Numbered from the stretch's first letter, positions 13,101-25,280 are shown. The stretch is DNA of 64,000 nt from Ursus arctos (GCF_023065955.2 NW_026622852.1:6542423-6606422), one strand, 5' to 3'. Translations and numbers: made by a program. Notes: a model not told the origin generated them from the letters alone.

Positions 13101-13432
13101 AAAATTGGGTAACACAAATATTTTTAAAAATGGGTAGCTCAAGTCCCCCCACTCAATGAATACAGGAAAGGTAAGAGACAAGTGTTTTACATTTTATAAA
13201 AGTAGGAACTGGGAATTTGGGGGTGACTTTATTTAAAAGAGAAGAAATTTATGACCATCAGTCTCTTGGTAAGGAATAGTAGCACCTTACCCCTCAATCC
13301 CTTTTTCTTCCAAAGAAAGCCTGGTGGGAAAGGCATTTTTCTAATCTCTTAACCTAGCCCTATTGAAAATATAAAGCAGCTTGTATCCTTTATTTTCTTA
13401 TACCATAGGGATGTAGGGAACATACAACTTCC
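10191..13432. other. Long stretch without a supported gene
   Basis: Mixed-composition DNA. It includes a T/C-rich run near 11060-11100, a poly-C run near 11651-11659, GTTT-type repeats near 12070-12110 and a short TTG/GTT run near 12471-12494. Small frames such as 10514-10750 (minus), 11002-11340 (minus) and 11576-11797 (plus) show no recognisable domain. Some of it may be unrecognised old repeat. Confidence 0.4.
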
Positions 13433-13451
13433 GTGTGTGTGTGTGTGTGTA
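13433..13451 (+). repeat. (GT)n microsatellite, short
   Basis: About nine GT units, uninterrupted. Confidence 0.9.
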
Positions 13452-13574
13452 GATTTCTCAGGGAAACTTGTGTGGTTCTAGGTCACAGGTCATAGGTCTT
13501 TGCTTTAAGTAAATGGTGCCTGGTTCTCAATGACCCTGCATAACCAGAGATAATCCAGAGGCTACCTCCAATAC

Positions 13575-14150
13575 TGGGATAATAAAATGATGAGGCTGCT
13601 TTGGAAACCAGTTTGTAAGTTCTCCAAAAATTTAAACATAGTCTCACCTTATGACACAGAAATTCCACTACTAAGTATATACACAAAAATAATGACAACA
13701 TATGGCTGCACACAAATGTGTACAAGAATATTCTTTCAGAGCAGCATTTTTCATAATAGCCAAAAGCTGGAAACAATCCTTATGTCTATCATTTGAGGAA
13801 TGAATAAACAAAAAGTGATGTATCCATAAAATGAGATCTCATTCAACCATAAAAAGCTGAAGTACTAATACATGCAACATCATGAATGAACCATGAAAAC
13901 ATTATTTTAAATGAAAAAAGACAACACAAAAGGCCACATAGTTAATGTTTATCAGAGCATGGGGGACAAGTAAGGTATAGGATATGAATGTTAATGGTTA
14001 TGGGGTCTTCTTATTGGGATGATAAAAATATCTTGCAATTAGGTAATGGTGATTGTAGCACAACTTTGTGAGTATACTAAATATTCGTTGAATAGTACAT
14101 TTTAAAAGGTTAAATTTTAATGGCATATGAATCATATACCAATAAAATAT
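13575..14150 (+). mobile_element. Ancient L1 3' end
   Basis: Follows the end of ORF2 and the 3'UTR of an old mammalian L1: CCAGAAATTCCACTACTAAG-like block near 13660, a CAGCATTTTTCATAATAGCC block near 13742, then a terminal CAATAAAATATT near 14140. The short frame 13587-13796 is a remnant of ORF2. No duplication recognised. Confidence 0.75.
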
Positions 14151-14689
14151 TCTGTTCCACACAAAGTTATGAACATTGGCAAAATGTTTCTCAAATTTAT
14201 GTGTAAGAGATCAGGCTGAAGACTAATGAAAACAATACTTTGTGTGAAGAATCAAAATGAAGTCTTGTTTTACCTCAGTCTAAGACTAAGAAGAAAGAAC
14301 ATAATATTATATTATTTGAAAATTTTAAAATAGATCAGTAAAATACAAAAGAGAACTAAGAACAAACAAGTACAACTGGGTCCTTGTTTGGATATGGTTC
14401 CTTGTATGTATAAGAAAAATAAATAAATAAAAGAAATAACTGAGGAAAAATGAGTCTTTTAAAATGAACTCATTACAGAAAGTTTCTAACTGAATGGGGG
14501 AAAATACAACTAGATTTATCTCTGGTACCATATGCAAATTAAAGTTTTAATAATGTATAGATCAAATACAGAAAGCATTATGATATCGGTAAACACATAT
14601 CTTCAAGGTATAGGTTAAGGAACATTTCTTAAAGCACAAAGAACAAAAATAGTAAAGGAGAATAGTGATGAATAATAAAGTGAAGGAAC

Positions 14690-14899
14690 AATCAGCTCAA
14701 TGGGGAAAAAAACAACAAAATATATGAACAGATAATTCATAAAGTAGGAAAGCTGACCAATAAATTAACTCATTGAACAAATGCAAATTTAATAAAATAA
14801 AGGGATGGTGTTCTATAACCATTTCATTGGAAAAATTTTTAAAAATCTACCTTGTTAAGACAAAAATTAACAAATAACAACAATAACAAAATCAAAATT
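14690..14899 (+). mobile_element. Ancient L1-like fragment, left half
   Basis: Resembles the ORF2 C-terminal stretch of old L1s (GAACAGATAATTCATAAAG, then AATGCAAATTTAATAAAATA). It is interrupted by the SINEC at 14911-15108 and seems to continue to the right of it. Confidence 0.45.
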
Positions 14900-14910
14900 T
14901 CCTTATCTCT

Positions 14911-15108
14911 GTGGCACGTAGGTGGCTCAGTTGGTTACGCTTCTGCCCTTGGCTCAGGTCATGATCTCAGGATCCTGGGATCCAGTCCCACGTGGAACTC
15001 CACGTGGAGCCCTGTGTTGGGCTCCCTTCTGCCCCTGCACTCCCACTCATGCTCACTCTCTTTTTTCTCTCTCAAATAAATAAATAAATAAAATATTTTT
15101 GAAAAATC
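14911..15108 (+). mobile_element. SINEC, older type
   Basis: Head GTGGCACGTAGGTGGCTCAG, middle GATCCTGGGATCCAG block, CT-rich segment and AATAAATAAATAAATAAAAT tail. The 11-bp duplication tccttatctct flanks it at 14900-14910 and 15109-15119. A short perfect inverted repeat, CCACGTGGA/TCCACGTGG near 14989-15007, lies inside it. Confidence 0.93.
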
Positions 15109-15119
15109 TCCTTATCTCT

Positions 15120-15660
15120 AAGAGACATTGTAGCATGACATTTTGGACACAATTCTGCAATTGCAAGGTTGGAAAATATGCATAGTCCAACATCCAGATA
15201 TTCTATATGCAACTCTTTATCCTAGAAAATGTTTGTGCTTGCCAAAATAAGACTTACAAAAGCATGTTCATGGTAAGCCATTGGGAACAATCATATTATC
15301 AACAATAGGAGATGAAAAATTATATTGGATTATACATATAATGGAAAATATTCAATAGTAATCATTTCTATGCTTAGTATATACACATATATAGAATGGC
15401 AAAAGACAATACTGAAAGAGAAAAACGTATGTATAAAAAATATATGCAATATATTTTGAGAGCTTTTATCCAGACACACAAAACAATAGTCTATAGTAAT
15501 TATGGATAAACTATTAAAACATAGATAAAGAAAGATATATGCCAAAATCATAACAGGAATTTCTTTGAGATGGAACAGAGGAAAACAGGAGTGAAACAAA
15601 GTGAAACTTTTGGAGTCCAAAAAGAATCCAGAGACAATAGGAGGAAGTGTTATATTTTGC
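15120..15660 (+). mobile_element. Ancient L1-like fragment, right half
   Basis: Looks like the continuation of the left fragment: CCCATTGGGAACAATCATATTATCAACAATA-type sequence, then GGAATTTCTTTGAGATGGAA and a T-rich end. These match the 3' region of old L1s loosely. Family and limits uncertain. Confidence 0.45.
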
Positions 15661-15968
15661 TAGTTGTGTGTGTTTTTTTAATTTCTTTGAGTTTTATGTT
15701 TGAATGTTTTACTGGAAAAATTCGCTGAGAATCAAGGTTTATTCTCTCATATTTCTAGTTCAATTGCTACTCCAACTGTATGATACAAAATAAAAATTAA
15801 GTCCTCTAGCATAATTGTACTCAAAGTTAAAGGAAATTTCTCCTATATTTTGCCTTTATAGTGTGACAATATGTTAATCATTAAATGAGGTGTACAATAA
15901 ATTGAAAGAGAAAACAGCAGGAAACCACTCATGTTAGAACATAATCCTTTGATTAGAAGCAGTCATTT

Positions 15969-16049
15969 TGAATCATGGAACACTACATTAAAGCTAATGA
16001 TATACTGTATGGTGACTAACATAACATAACAAAATAAATTTTTAAAAAA
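15969..16049 (+). mobile_element. 81-bp severely 5'-truncated L1
   Basis: Only the last part of the carnivore L1 3'UTR is present (GAATCATGGAACACTACATT through TATGGTGACTAACATAACAT), followed by an A-rich tail. The 14-bp duplication agaagcagtcattt at 15955-15968 is repeated with one mismatch at 16050-16063, so the whole insertion is bounded. Confidence 0.92.
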
Positions 16050-16204
16050 AGAAACAGTCATTTCTAAAGTTAATACCATGTGACATCAACTGTTAGCCTC
16101 TTTATTTTCTTATTCTTTAAGTTATACCTTACAGACAGAAAACAGTGGGGCTTTCCTCCTGGAAATTGGGAAGTGAACTAAGGTATCCTTATGATTTTTC
16201 TTAA

Positions 16205-16338
16205 AATTTATTTGATGAATGATGGATGTTAACTAGACTAATTGTGGTGAACATTTTGTTATATATACATTATATTAAATGATAATGTACACCTGAAAGT
16301 AATGTAATATTGTATGCTAATTATTTCTTAATAAAAAC
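16205..16338 (+). mobile_element. Ancient L1 3'UTR end
   Basis: The GATGGATGTTAACTAGACTA, GTACACCTGAAAGTAATGTA and TTAATAAAAAC blocks match the last part of an old L1 3'UTR in plus orientation. Flanks are too diverged to see a duplication. Confidence 0.7.
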
Positions 16339-16924
16339 TCTATTTATTTGGTGAACTTTCATATTTTGGGAACATAATCCAGAGTTGACAGCACAAAGGA
16401 GAACAAAAACGAATGAGTGACAGGACTATAGATTGAAGTTCAAGTGTTTTTTGGTCTTCAGAAAATTCTTCTCCCCATGGTCTGAAAACTCTGAAGGGAA
16501 ATCCACAGCGACTTCTGTTAAAAAAGTTAATTGGTCTATTTTGGCTGTCCCTTCCACTGTAACAGCTTATATTCCATGTCTATTGTTATAGCGTTTGGCC
16601 AACAGGATATTAGCAGATATAATGAAAACAGAAACTTTAAATATGATGGCACAGTTTCTTGCGCCTAACCTGTGTTTGAATAACCTGCCATGGGAAGAGT
16701 ATGCCCTACATAGCTACTGTGTTTCTGCACAATGATTGCTGTGGTTGAAGCTATCCTCCAGCTACTGCCTCTTTTAATATACTCCATGACAACTAATGAT
16801 CCGCATCACAGTCCTGGTGATTGTCTCAAACAAGATATACTTAAGACTGGATTATTTCACTGTATTATGGCAAAACTTTGCAGCAGAACTGAACTCTAGA
16901 TATAGCCACTGAATTTTTATACCT

Positions 16925-17375
16925 ACAGATAATCCCTGACTTACAATAGTTTGACTAATGATTTTTGACTTTACTAATGTGCAAAAATGATATGCATTCA
17001 GTACAAACCATACTTCAAATTTCAAATATTGAACTTTTGCTGGGCTAGCGATATGGGGTACCATACCCTCTCATGATGCTGGGCAACAAGCCACAGCTCC
17101 CAGGCAGCCACACAATCACAACTGAAACACATACGACCATTCTGCATCCATATAACATTCTGATTTTCACTTTTAGTACAGTACTCAATACATGACATGA
17201 GATTTTTAATACTTTGTTATAAAATAAGCTTTGTGTTAGGTCATTTTGCTCAAGCATAGGAATGCAAGTTTCTGAACACATTTAAGGTACCCTAGGCTAA
17301 GAAATCATGTTAGGTGAGTTAGGTGTATTAAATGCATTTTCAAGATCTGCATTTGGAGGGGCAGTTGACCCAATT
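16925..17375 (+). mobile_element. Tigger-like DNA transposon (TcMar), non-autonomous
   Basis: Starts CAGATAATCCCTGACTTACA, the terminal pattern of a Tigger-class element, and includes TTTTCACTTTTAGTACAGTA, TAAAATAAGCTTTGTGTTAG and the GGCTAAG...GTTAGGTGTATTAAATGC blocks. It carries no transposase frame, so it is an internal-deletion type moved in trans. The right terminus is degenerate. The superfamily is confident, the subfamily is not. Confidence 0.72.
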
Positions 17376-19164
17376 ACTTGGCTAGGTCAATGTCTCCCAT
17401 ATCTCTTGCATTTCCTCTAAAAGAGAATTTAAATATCATTATGTCACTGGTAACTGGCCCAAACATACCTTTGTTTCCAATTTATTTTAATTCTCTTATG
17501 CAAGGAAATTTATTTCCTTTATTCTTTTCCCCCCTCTTATATGTTCATATAACTATACCCAGCTACTCTAAAATTCCATATAATATCAATGCTGTCTTTT
17601 ATAAATCTGTGGAATATATCTGGTGAGTCCTGACAATGATGAGGCAAGAGCAGTCTGTGTTCACTATTTACCATCCTATGAGAATGTTATTGAATACAGA
17701 CAGGTCTACTTCAGTATTTACCCCGCCCCACACACACAAAATTATACCACACGCACACAAACACAAAATCATACCCAAGACTATATGGATCTTTGTTCAA
17801 GTTCACATTTTGGTAATATTTTCATGTTTATGTCTGAGGTAGAGGCAGCTGGGGTTAAGACCTTTTTAGTCTCTGTTGTAAGGCTCCAAGCTCATTTTGC
17901 TTTGATAAAAGCCCAGCTGGAACACTGATGGCTGCATATAAAATGTGCTAGTATTCTTGGAAAGTTTTCAGTGGTCTTATCCACATTTGTTACTATGTCT
18001 GAAGATGCAAGACATTGTTAATAATTTGGTGGAAGACTGCCTGGAACGTCCTGTGAAAGAGTTGATTGGAAGTCTGAGAGGCTTTAATTGACATTTGCAA
18101 ACAGCCATGTGTGATATCTCACCTTTATTAATTGCTAGCCTTGTTATTTAATTGATCAAGTCCATAATTACACTTATTTGATCAAATCTTTATACCTATT
18201 AAATTAAAAGAGCCCTTATAAATCCAGTCAATGCTTTGCTTCTAGGAACTGGGTTTTCTTGTTTGTTCCCTGTAAATTCTCAACTTCCAAGCATTCTTTT
18301 TCAGGAAAAGTTTATATAGTCATGCTAAATTGAGACCAAATAGCAATAACTAAATAATATATACCCTCATGTTGAACTATCCTCTATAGTACAGGCTGGC
18401 TGCCTTGAACTTGCAAATTTCCATAACCAAGAGTTCTGGGAATTTTTCATCTTGGAAACTCCTATTCTTCAGAGTAGTAATTGCCTAGCTTCCGTAATCA
18501 GACTTTCTCCTACAGAGTCTAAGGCTTAAGCAATTTCACAGCCTTTACTTTCTCTAAGCAAGACACCTCTTCTTCATATTAGGAAATCTGGCTTAAAAAA
18601 TGCCTGGATTTACAGTTTGTGCACAGTTGCTTTCCAAATCAGGCTATGATTTCATCTTAGCATGCCCACTTTCCTGAGTCTCTAAACTTCTATCAATAGC
18701 ATTAAATCAGACCTCATACCTTGATTGTTGTCATTGCACAGTCTTTTGTAGTCTTTTGAACCACTTATCTATATGTCATTCAGGACCCTGAGCATACGTC
18801 TATCATTATTTTTTTCTCTTTTTTTAAAGACTACACATCTCTAATTCTAGCATATTTCTTCCAGTGTCATCTAGAAAAAGAATCTTTTAGGAGATATGAG
18901 GTACACCTGCTCTGGATATGGCAACACATCAGTTATACAAGTAAATCCTGCCTGCCTCCTCCATCTTTAGTCGAGTAATTCCATACAGGGAAGTGTTTCT
19001 TAACTATTTTTCTGTGCCGAGTACTTAGTTGGTAGTCTTATGAAGCCAATTCTATGACTCCCTTCTTACAATATTGTTAAAAATACAAAATAAACCAATA
19101 TAACTGACATGGAATTATCAAAATATTTGTTATACAATATTATATATATTTTTGTATTGACCTA
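17376..19164. other. No recognised feature
   Basis: Mixed DNA. The frame at 17623-17928 is open for 101 codons but contains low-complexity ACACA sequence (17729-17765) and no recognisable domain. Confidence 0.4.
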
Positions 19165-19196
19165 CTATATATATATATATCAATATATAGATAGAT

Positions 19197-19231
<35 letters not shown>
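19165..19231 (+). repeat. (AT)n followed by (GATA)n microsatellite
   Basis: An AT run near 19165-19180 leads into about ten GATA units at 19188-19231. Probably length-polymorphic. Confidence 0.95.
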
Positions 19232-19315
19232 CAATTCCAGCTCTGGGTCAAAAAACTTCTGTACTTTTTCAAAAGAGATAAGCACAAAGGATAGTTCAAA
19301 ATATTTACAACTCTA

Positions 19316-19503
19316 CGGTGCCTAGATAGCTTAGTAGGTTCAGTGTCTGGCTTTGGCTCAGGTCAAGATCCCAGGGTCCTGGGATCAATCCCTGCCTTAG
19401 GGTCCTTACTCAGTGGGGAGCCTGCTTCTCCCTCTCCCTCTGCCTGCCACTCCTTCTGCTTGTGCTCTTTCTTACTGTCAGATAAATAAATAAAATCTTT
19501 TAA
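19316..19503 (+). mobile_element. SINEC, older type
   Basis: Carnivore SINE with the GGCTTTGGCTCAGGTCAAGA block, CTCAGTGGGGAGCCTGCTTC block and GATAAATAAATAAAATC tail. An 18-bp duplication (aaaatatttacaactcta at 19298-19315; one mismatch at 19504-19521) bounds it. Confidence 0.93.
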
Positions 19504-19521
19504 AAAATATTTACAATTCTA

Positions 19522-20295
19522 GTGAGATAAAAAATATCTGTTAATTCCTTTATAAAAATCATGATATTACTAGTATGAATATGATATGTTAACAATATTC
19601 ACAATAGCAAGCAATAAAACATCTCAATTAGAACTTAATGAAGATGAAAATGTGAAATTTTCCTATTTAAGTTTATGAATCCCTAACCTTTATTTATGTA
19701 TGCTTTGGTGTTCATGTACTGCTGGTAAGAAACTTTGACCCAATGGTTATTCTTCCTCAGTCCCAACTTCTAGCCCAAGCTGTGATTCTAACAATAATAT
19801 CTCTGCTTATCTATTCAGATGTTTTCTGAGAGTATATTCAGTTTCTGGATCTCAACTTTCAAAAACATAATTTAGTTACCTTTAAAGTTACTAAAGTATT
19901 ACTGAAATAACTTACACTCATCTTCCCAGTATTTTCCTTACATAATTCCAAATTTTATATTATTGTTTGATATAGATGTCCCAGTCTTGAAAATATGGTT
20001 CTCCAAATAATTTTACTATGCACTTTCAATCAGTAGCTTTGAGATGATGCTTCTTAATAACTTCCTGGGTCCTAGCTCCTACTGGGGAGTCATTCCAACT
20101 AACTCTTGCCCTGAAACATCTGGATACTTAATTTTTATTACCTCTCTTCGACAACTGTAATTTTTTTCTGACTTGGTAATCACTAAAACATCATCAATAC
20201 ACCTTTTTCTGACCTCTCTCCAAAAAATTAGATCTGGGTATATCTTACATAATTTTTTTACACATTTCCCATAAGTCTCAGATAGGCTTCCTTAA
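19522..20295. other. No recognised feature
   Basis: Unremarkable AT-rich DNA without a repeat or frame I can name. Confidence 0.4.
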
Positions 20296-20513
20296 TTGAA
20301 GCATTATTGACATCTTCAGCCAGATAATTATCTATTATGATGGGCTATCTTAAGCATTGTAAGATGTTTAGTGTCATCCCTGATCTTTACCCACCAGGGG
20401 CCAGGAGGCTCCCACTTGTGACAACTGAAAATACCTCTGGGCATTGCTAACTCCCCGCAGGGGAACAAAATCATGGCCAGTAGAGAACCACAGGTCTAAG
20501 GTTACTTGTGTAA
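20296..20513 (-). mobile_element. MER5A (hAT-Charlie) DNA transposon
   Basis: Minus-strand copy. Read on the plus strand it shows GCATTGTAAGATGTTTAGTG, CATCCCTGATCTTTACCCAC, GTGACAACTGAAAATACCTC and ends AGAGAACCAC, the diagnostic order of MER5A. A short non-autonomous element, long inactive. Confidence 0.85.
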
Positions 20514-20825
20514 AATTGAGTCTCAATTGAAAAACATCCCTCTATGATATTATTTGTCAGTATATATTTAGTTTGTCCTCTGATGTTTTGAGAGTTATTT
20601 TTTTTAAGCATCCTTCCCTTTTCATTTAGAGAAATTTGTCTTTCTGCTTGTTGATGTCATTGCATGGTTTCTTGGCTAGCATCAGGACAAAAGCATCTGG
20701 TATTCAAGCTTTCTTTAGATTTTTGGCTCAGGATTTATGATCATTTAATTTAGGTTTTTCCTTATCTCTATTCCAATGGTTTATATCACTGTGGTAGGGT
20801 CTCTATGATAATTGTATTTATTCAG
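20514..20825. other. No recognised feature
   Basis: Left flank of the L1 starting at 20826. No gene or repeat recognised. Confidence 0.4.
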
Positions 20826-20843
20826 GAATAGGGACTTCTGGGG

Positions 20844-20850
20844 AAGATGG
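20844..20850 (+). promoter_or_regulatory. Possible YY1 site at the L1 5' end
   Basis: AAGATGG, the reverse complement of the YY1 core CCATCTT, lies about 19 bases inside the L1 start. A YY1 site in this position sets transcription start in human L1. Function here is inferred. Confidence 0.4.
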
Positions 20851-21892
20851 GGGAATAAGAGGACCCTAACTCACTTCATCCCATGGATATAACTATAGAT
20901 AACACTCACATCAGTGTAAATAATCCAGAAAATGACTGAAAGACTTGCATAGAAAACTCCACATTTATTGTAGAAAAGAAGCCACAAGAAGGGGATAGAA
21001 AGAGACATGGTGGGGAGCTAAACCCTGGGGTCTGTCTGCCAAAAGGAGGGGGCCACAGGCAAGGAGAAGAGAGAAAAACAGACTGTCACACTTTGGAGCT
21101 CAATTGGGGAATATGAATACCCAATACATTTTGCTTTGAAAACCAGAGGGGCTGAATTTTGTGAGTTCTTACAACAGTGAGATTTAAAACCTGGAACTTT
21201 AAAAATCAGTTGACTTGGCTTTGGGAGAGCTGGGAAGGAGGGAATAGGAAACTAAGCCCTTGCCCTTAAAGAGATAGCACAAAAAAAAAAACTGGTTGTA
21301 GAGAGACAGTTTAGAAGCAGCAGTTTGAAAAACACATGGAGCATACAGGAGGTAACATTATTTAAAATTCACTGAGGAACTTTTCAAGGAACAAAGAAGC
21401 TGGCAGGTGCCATTTCCCTACCCTATCTCCCAGCACAAACACACAGCTGCCTGCTGGAACGAGAACAGTAGTGGCATTCATTACCTAACTTGTGTACATT
21501 TTTCCTTGCCCTCTCTAGCTAGCCTGCCTCAGTCCCAACACTGTGGGCCCCTCCCTTAGAAAAACAGTGAAAACCTTGCCAACATCACATCTCCTGACTC
21601 TACACTCTGTGGGGCCTCAGTCCTGGTGGCAGTGGCCTCCAATTGCTTCATGCAAAGGATGCATGCACTTTGTTAAAATTGTGTGTCCCTCCAGCACAAG
21701 CTTCGTGGATTGGCCCAGCTGGCTTAGTCTCAATGGTGGCTTCATAGCCCTTGTGGAAGGGGACTTTAACCATCTTGTTAGAAGTGTGTATCTCACCCAC
21801 TACTTTTGAGAGGAAGAGACATAGCTAACTTTCATGACACACAGAAATAGGTATTGAGAGCTAGACAAAAAAAAAAAAGAAGACAGAGGAAT

Positions 21893-22728
21893 ATGTCCCA
21901 AATGAAAGAAGAGGGAAAAATCATAACAAAAGGCCAAAGTGAAATGGATATAAGTAATATGCCTGATGGAGAATTTAAAGAAATGATCATAAAGATGCTA
22001 ACTGAACTTCAGAAAAGAGTGGAGGAAATCTGTGCGACCCATAACAAGGAGAAAGAACAGAACCAATCAGATATAAAGAACAAAATAACTGAAATTAAAA
22101 ATATATAAGATGGAATAAATAGCTGGCTAGGAAAAGCAGAAGAACAAATTAGTGACCTGGAGTACAGAGTATTAGAAAGTAATTAAACTGAGCAGGTGAG
22201 AGAAAAAAAGAAATTATGCAAAATGAGAACTGACTTAGGGAACTCGGTGTCTCCATCAAGCATAATAACATTTGCATTGTAGGAATCCCAGAAGAAGAGA
22301 CAGAAGAGGGGGCAGAAAATTTATTTGAAGAAATGATAGCCTAAATCTTCCTGAATTTGGTGGGGGAAACAGAAATTCAGATCCAGGAGCCACAGACATC
22401 CTCCAACAAAATCAACCCCAAGATGTCCACACCAAGACACATAGTAATTAAAATGCTCAAAAACAATGATAAAGAATTTTAAAAGCAGCAGTTACATACA
22501 AGGAAAATCCCATAAAACTGTCAGCAGATTTTCAGCAGAAACTGCAGGCAAGAAGAAAGTGGCATAATATATTCAAAGTGCTGGATGGAAAAAATCGGCA
22601 GCCAAGAATACTCTATCCACCATTCAGAATACAAGGAGAAATAAAGAGTTTCCAGGCAAACAAAAGTTAAAGGAGTTCATGACCACTAAACCAGCCCTTC
22701 AAGAAATGTTAAGGGGGACTCTGAGTAG
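21893..22728 (+). pseudogene. L1 ORF1 pseudogene
   Basis: In intact L1, ORF1p is a trimeric coiled-coil RNA-binding chaperone that coats L1 RNA. The frame starting MSQMKEEGKIITKGQ is open to about 22108 and shows the acidic/lysine-rich start of the coiled coil (EFKEMIIKMLTELQKRVEE). Stops and shifts follow. Further blocks recognisable by codon content include the GIPEEETEEG-like region near 22285, the PRILYPP-like region near 22606 and the closing PALQEMLRGTL-like region near 22692-22725, ending TAG at 22726-22728. Old and inactive. Confidence 0.8.
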
Positions 22729-23108
22729 AAAGGAAAGTCCATGTAAGAAAAGTAGGAAACACAAAAGTAATAAAACTAAGTATATCTGTAAAAAAGCAGG
22801 CCAGGGACTCACAAAATAATGGTATATAAAATATGACACAATATACTTAAAATGCACAGAAAAGAAGAGTGAAGAATAGGTTAATACTTAGGTAGTCATT
22901 GACTTAATACAGACTACTATAGGCAGAAGATGCTATATACAAACTTCATGGTAACCACAAATCAAAAAGCAATGAGATATGCAAAAATAAAGAGAAAGGA
23001 ATCCAAGTATATCACTAAAGAAATCCAACTTGCGGTGAGAGAAGAGAGCAAGGGAAGAAAGGAACAGAGAACTAAACAAACAAACAAACGCAAAACAAAT
23101 AACAAAAT

Positions 23109-24026
23109 GGTAATAAATACATAACTATCAATAATTACTTTGAAAGTAAGTGGACTAAATGCTCCAATCAAAAGACAGAGGGTGACAGAATGGCTAGAAA
23201 TAAAAACAAAAACAAAGAAAAAAACAAGATCCATCTATATGCTGCTTACAAGAGACTCATTTTAGGTCTAAAGACTTCTGCAGATTGAAACGGAGGGGAT
23301 GGAGAAATATTTATCATGTGAATGGATGTCAAAAGAAAGCCACAGTAGCAATACTCATATCAGACAAAATGAAGTTTAAAATGCACACTACAACAAGAGA
23401 CAAAGAAGGACACTGTATAATCATTAGGGGTTATCCAACAAGAAGACACAACAGTTGTAAATATTTATTTACCCAACATGGGAATGCCCAAATACATAAA
23501 ACAGTTAATAACAAATATAAAGGAAATAATTGATAGTAATAGAATAATAGTAGGGGATATTAAAACCCCACTTACATCAACGGACGGATCATCTAAACAG
23601 AAAATCAACAAAGTAACAGTGTTTTTGAAGCACACACTGGACCAGATGTACTTAAAGATATACTCAGAGCATTCCTTCCTAAAACAGCAGAATACATATT
23701 CTTTTCGAGTACACATGGAACACTTTCCAAAACAGATCACATATTAGGTTCCAAATCAATTTCAATAATTTCAAAAGATAAAATTTATAGCATGCATTTT
23801 TCTGACCATAACATTATGAAACTGAAAATCAACTACAAGAAAATCTGGAAAAAGCACAAATACATAGAAGTTAATAACCTGCTACTAAATAATGAATATG
23901 TCAACCGAGAAATCAAAGAGGAAATTAAAAAAAAATGAAGAACAAATGAAAATAAAAGTACAACTACCCAAAATATTTGCAATGCAGCAAAACTGGTTCA
24001 AAGAGGGAAATTTACAGCATTAAAGG
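23109..24026 (+). pseudogene. L1 ORF2 fragment, endonuclease domain only
   Basis: Starts ATGGTAATAAATACATA and reads into an equivalent of the endonuclease start (ITLKVSGLNAPIKRQRVTEW). An LLQETHF-like catalytic block follows near 23255, a VAILISDK block near 23350, and a SDHN-like block near 23800-23815. The frame is broken: a TAA lies close to the start, and shifts follow. The domain would nick target DNA in a live element. All palm, FADD and C-terminal sequence is missing because the 3'UTR follows at once. Confidence 0.82.
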
Positions 24027-24197
24027 TAGTTACCAGAGGGTAGGTGGGTAAATGTGAAAGTGGAAAAGGTGAAGGGGATTAATGGTCTACTTCTCTTGGT
24101 AAGAACTGAGTAATATATGGAATGGTTGAATCACTATATTGTGCAACTGAAATGAATGTGGCACTGTATGTCAACTACACTGTAATTAAAAAAAAAT

Positions 24198-24774
24198 AAT
24201 AAGTGCTGTGACGTTTCTGAGGATAAAGTGAAAATCCCTATTTCTAATGTTCACAAGAATGAATAACACTTTGTGGAAAATGAAGATATAGAAGGAATAC
24301 AAAGGAAGACTGCTACTTAATTTCCAGAATTTTCCCTTAGTTTAGATAAAAGACAGGATTTACAACTCCAGTGTTCAAAAATCCTCTAAAAGCCAGTATA
24401 TTTGCCTGAGAAACACAACAGAGATAGTAAAATTATTTTACCCACCAATGCTTATAAAGCCTGTAGAGAGAAGATGTTCTAAATTGGATGTTAAAAGGAC
24501 TTAAAGAAAAATTTCAGTATCAAAGGAATATCAATGTCCAACTTGATGAAGTCCAAAGCCCAAAGTCATTTGCCCAATGCAAAAACAAAAACAAAAACAG
24601 AACAAAACGGAAAAAAAAAAACAAAAACAAAAAAACAAAAAACAAACACACACATTATATGTTATTTTGTTTCCCAAATTCCATTCACAAGGCCAAGTTT
24701 TTCAAAGTTTCCAGCCATTATGCCAAATACTATGGTTTTAGAATTCCTATAATTAGTAGTTCTATGACAGGCAA
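24198..24774. other. Unassigned DNA with an A-rich run
   Basis: Includes an AAAAAC-type simple repeat at about 24580-24655 that inflates two overlapping small frames. Nothing else recognised. Confidence 0.5.
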
Positions 24775-25280
24775 CCACTAAGATGGTCTCCAGTGATTCC
24801 CATATCCTGATATTTGTGCCTTTGTGCGATTCCCTCCTTTTCAGTGTAGGCTGAGTTTAATGCCTCCATTCTAATGAATAGACTGCTCCAAAAGTGATAG
24901 GATGCATTTCTGAGAAAATGTTGCAAAGGGACTGTGAGGTAGTCTCACTCTCTCATATGTTTTCTCCTTTACAACCCTTGCTCTATAAAGGAAGGAAGCT
25001 GCCATTTTGTGAGAAGTCCTATGAGGAAGTCCATATGCCAGGAAACTGCTATCTTTAGCCAGCTCAGAGTGATGACTGAGCCATATCAACAGTCACATGT
25101 ATAAGATTGCAAGTGAATGCGCCCCTAGTGGAGCCTAGAGGTGATGGCAGCCCTGATCAATGCCTTTTTTTGAGACGCTCTGAGCCAGAGGCACCGGGAT
25201 AAGCCACCCTCAGATTCCTGACCCACAAAAACTGTTAGTCAATAATTGCTGGTTTCGGAGTTATTTTTTTACAGTAAATA
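24775..25280 (+). mobile_element. Old LTR, probably MaLR/ERVL type
   Basis: AAGATGGTCTCCAGTGATTC at the start, GGAAGCTGCCATTTTGTGAG in the middle, GATAAGCCACCCTCAGATTC and a TAATTGCTGG region at the end follow the order of an old mammalian LTR with a GCCGCT-like 3' block. Family assignment is tentative. Confidence 0.5.

Larger units (their letters stand above)
20826..24196 (+). mobile_element. L1 with 5'UTR, ORF1 and endonuclease region but no reverse transcriptase
   Basis: The 5' end (GGGGAAGATGGGGGAATAAG) and the following text match a full-length L1 5'UTR to about 21890. ORF1 spans 21893-22728 and the ORF2 endonuclease region 23109-24026. At about 24027 the sequence jumps from an endonuclease-proximal block (GGGAAATTTACAGCATTAAA) straight to the 3'UTR (GTAGTTACCAGAGGGTAGG), skipping roughly 2.5-3 kb of ORF2. 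It ends in AATTAAAAAAAAATAATAA. No clean duplication was found, so the outer limits rest on element structure. Confidence 0.85.

Noticed and set aside
17623..17928. 101-codon plus-strand frame as a small gene
   Set aside because: No homologous domain is evident, it contains ACACA low-complexity sequence, and no exon structure or promoter could be supported.
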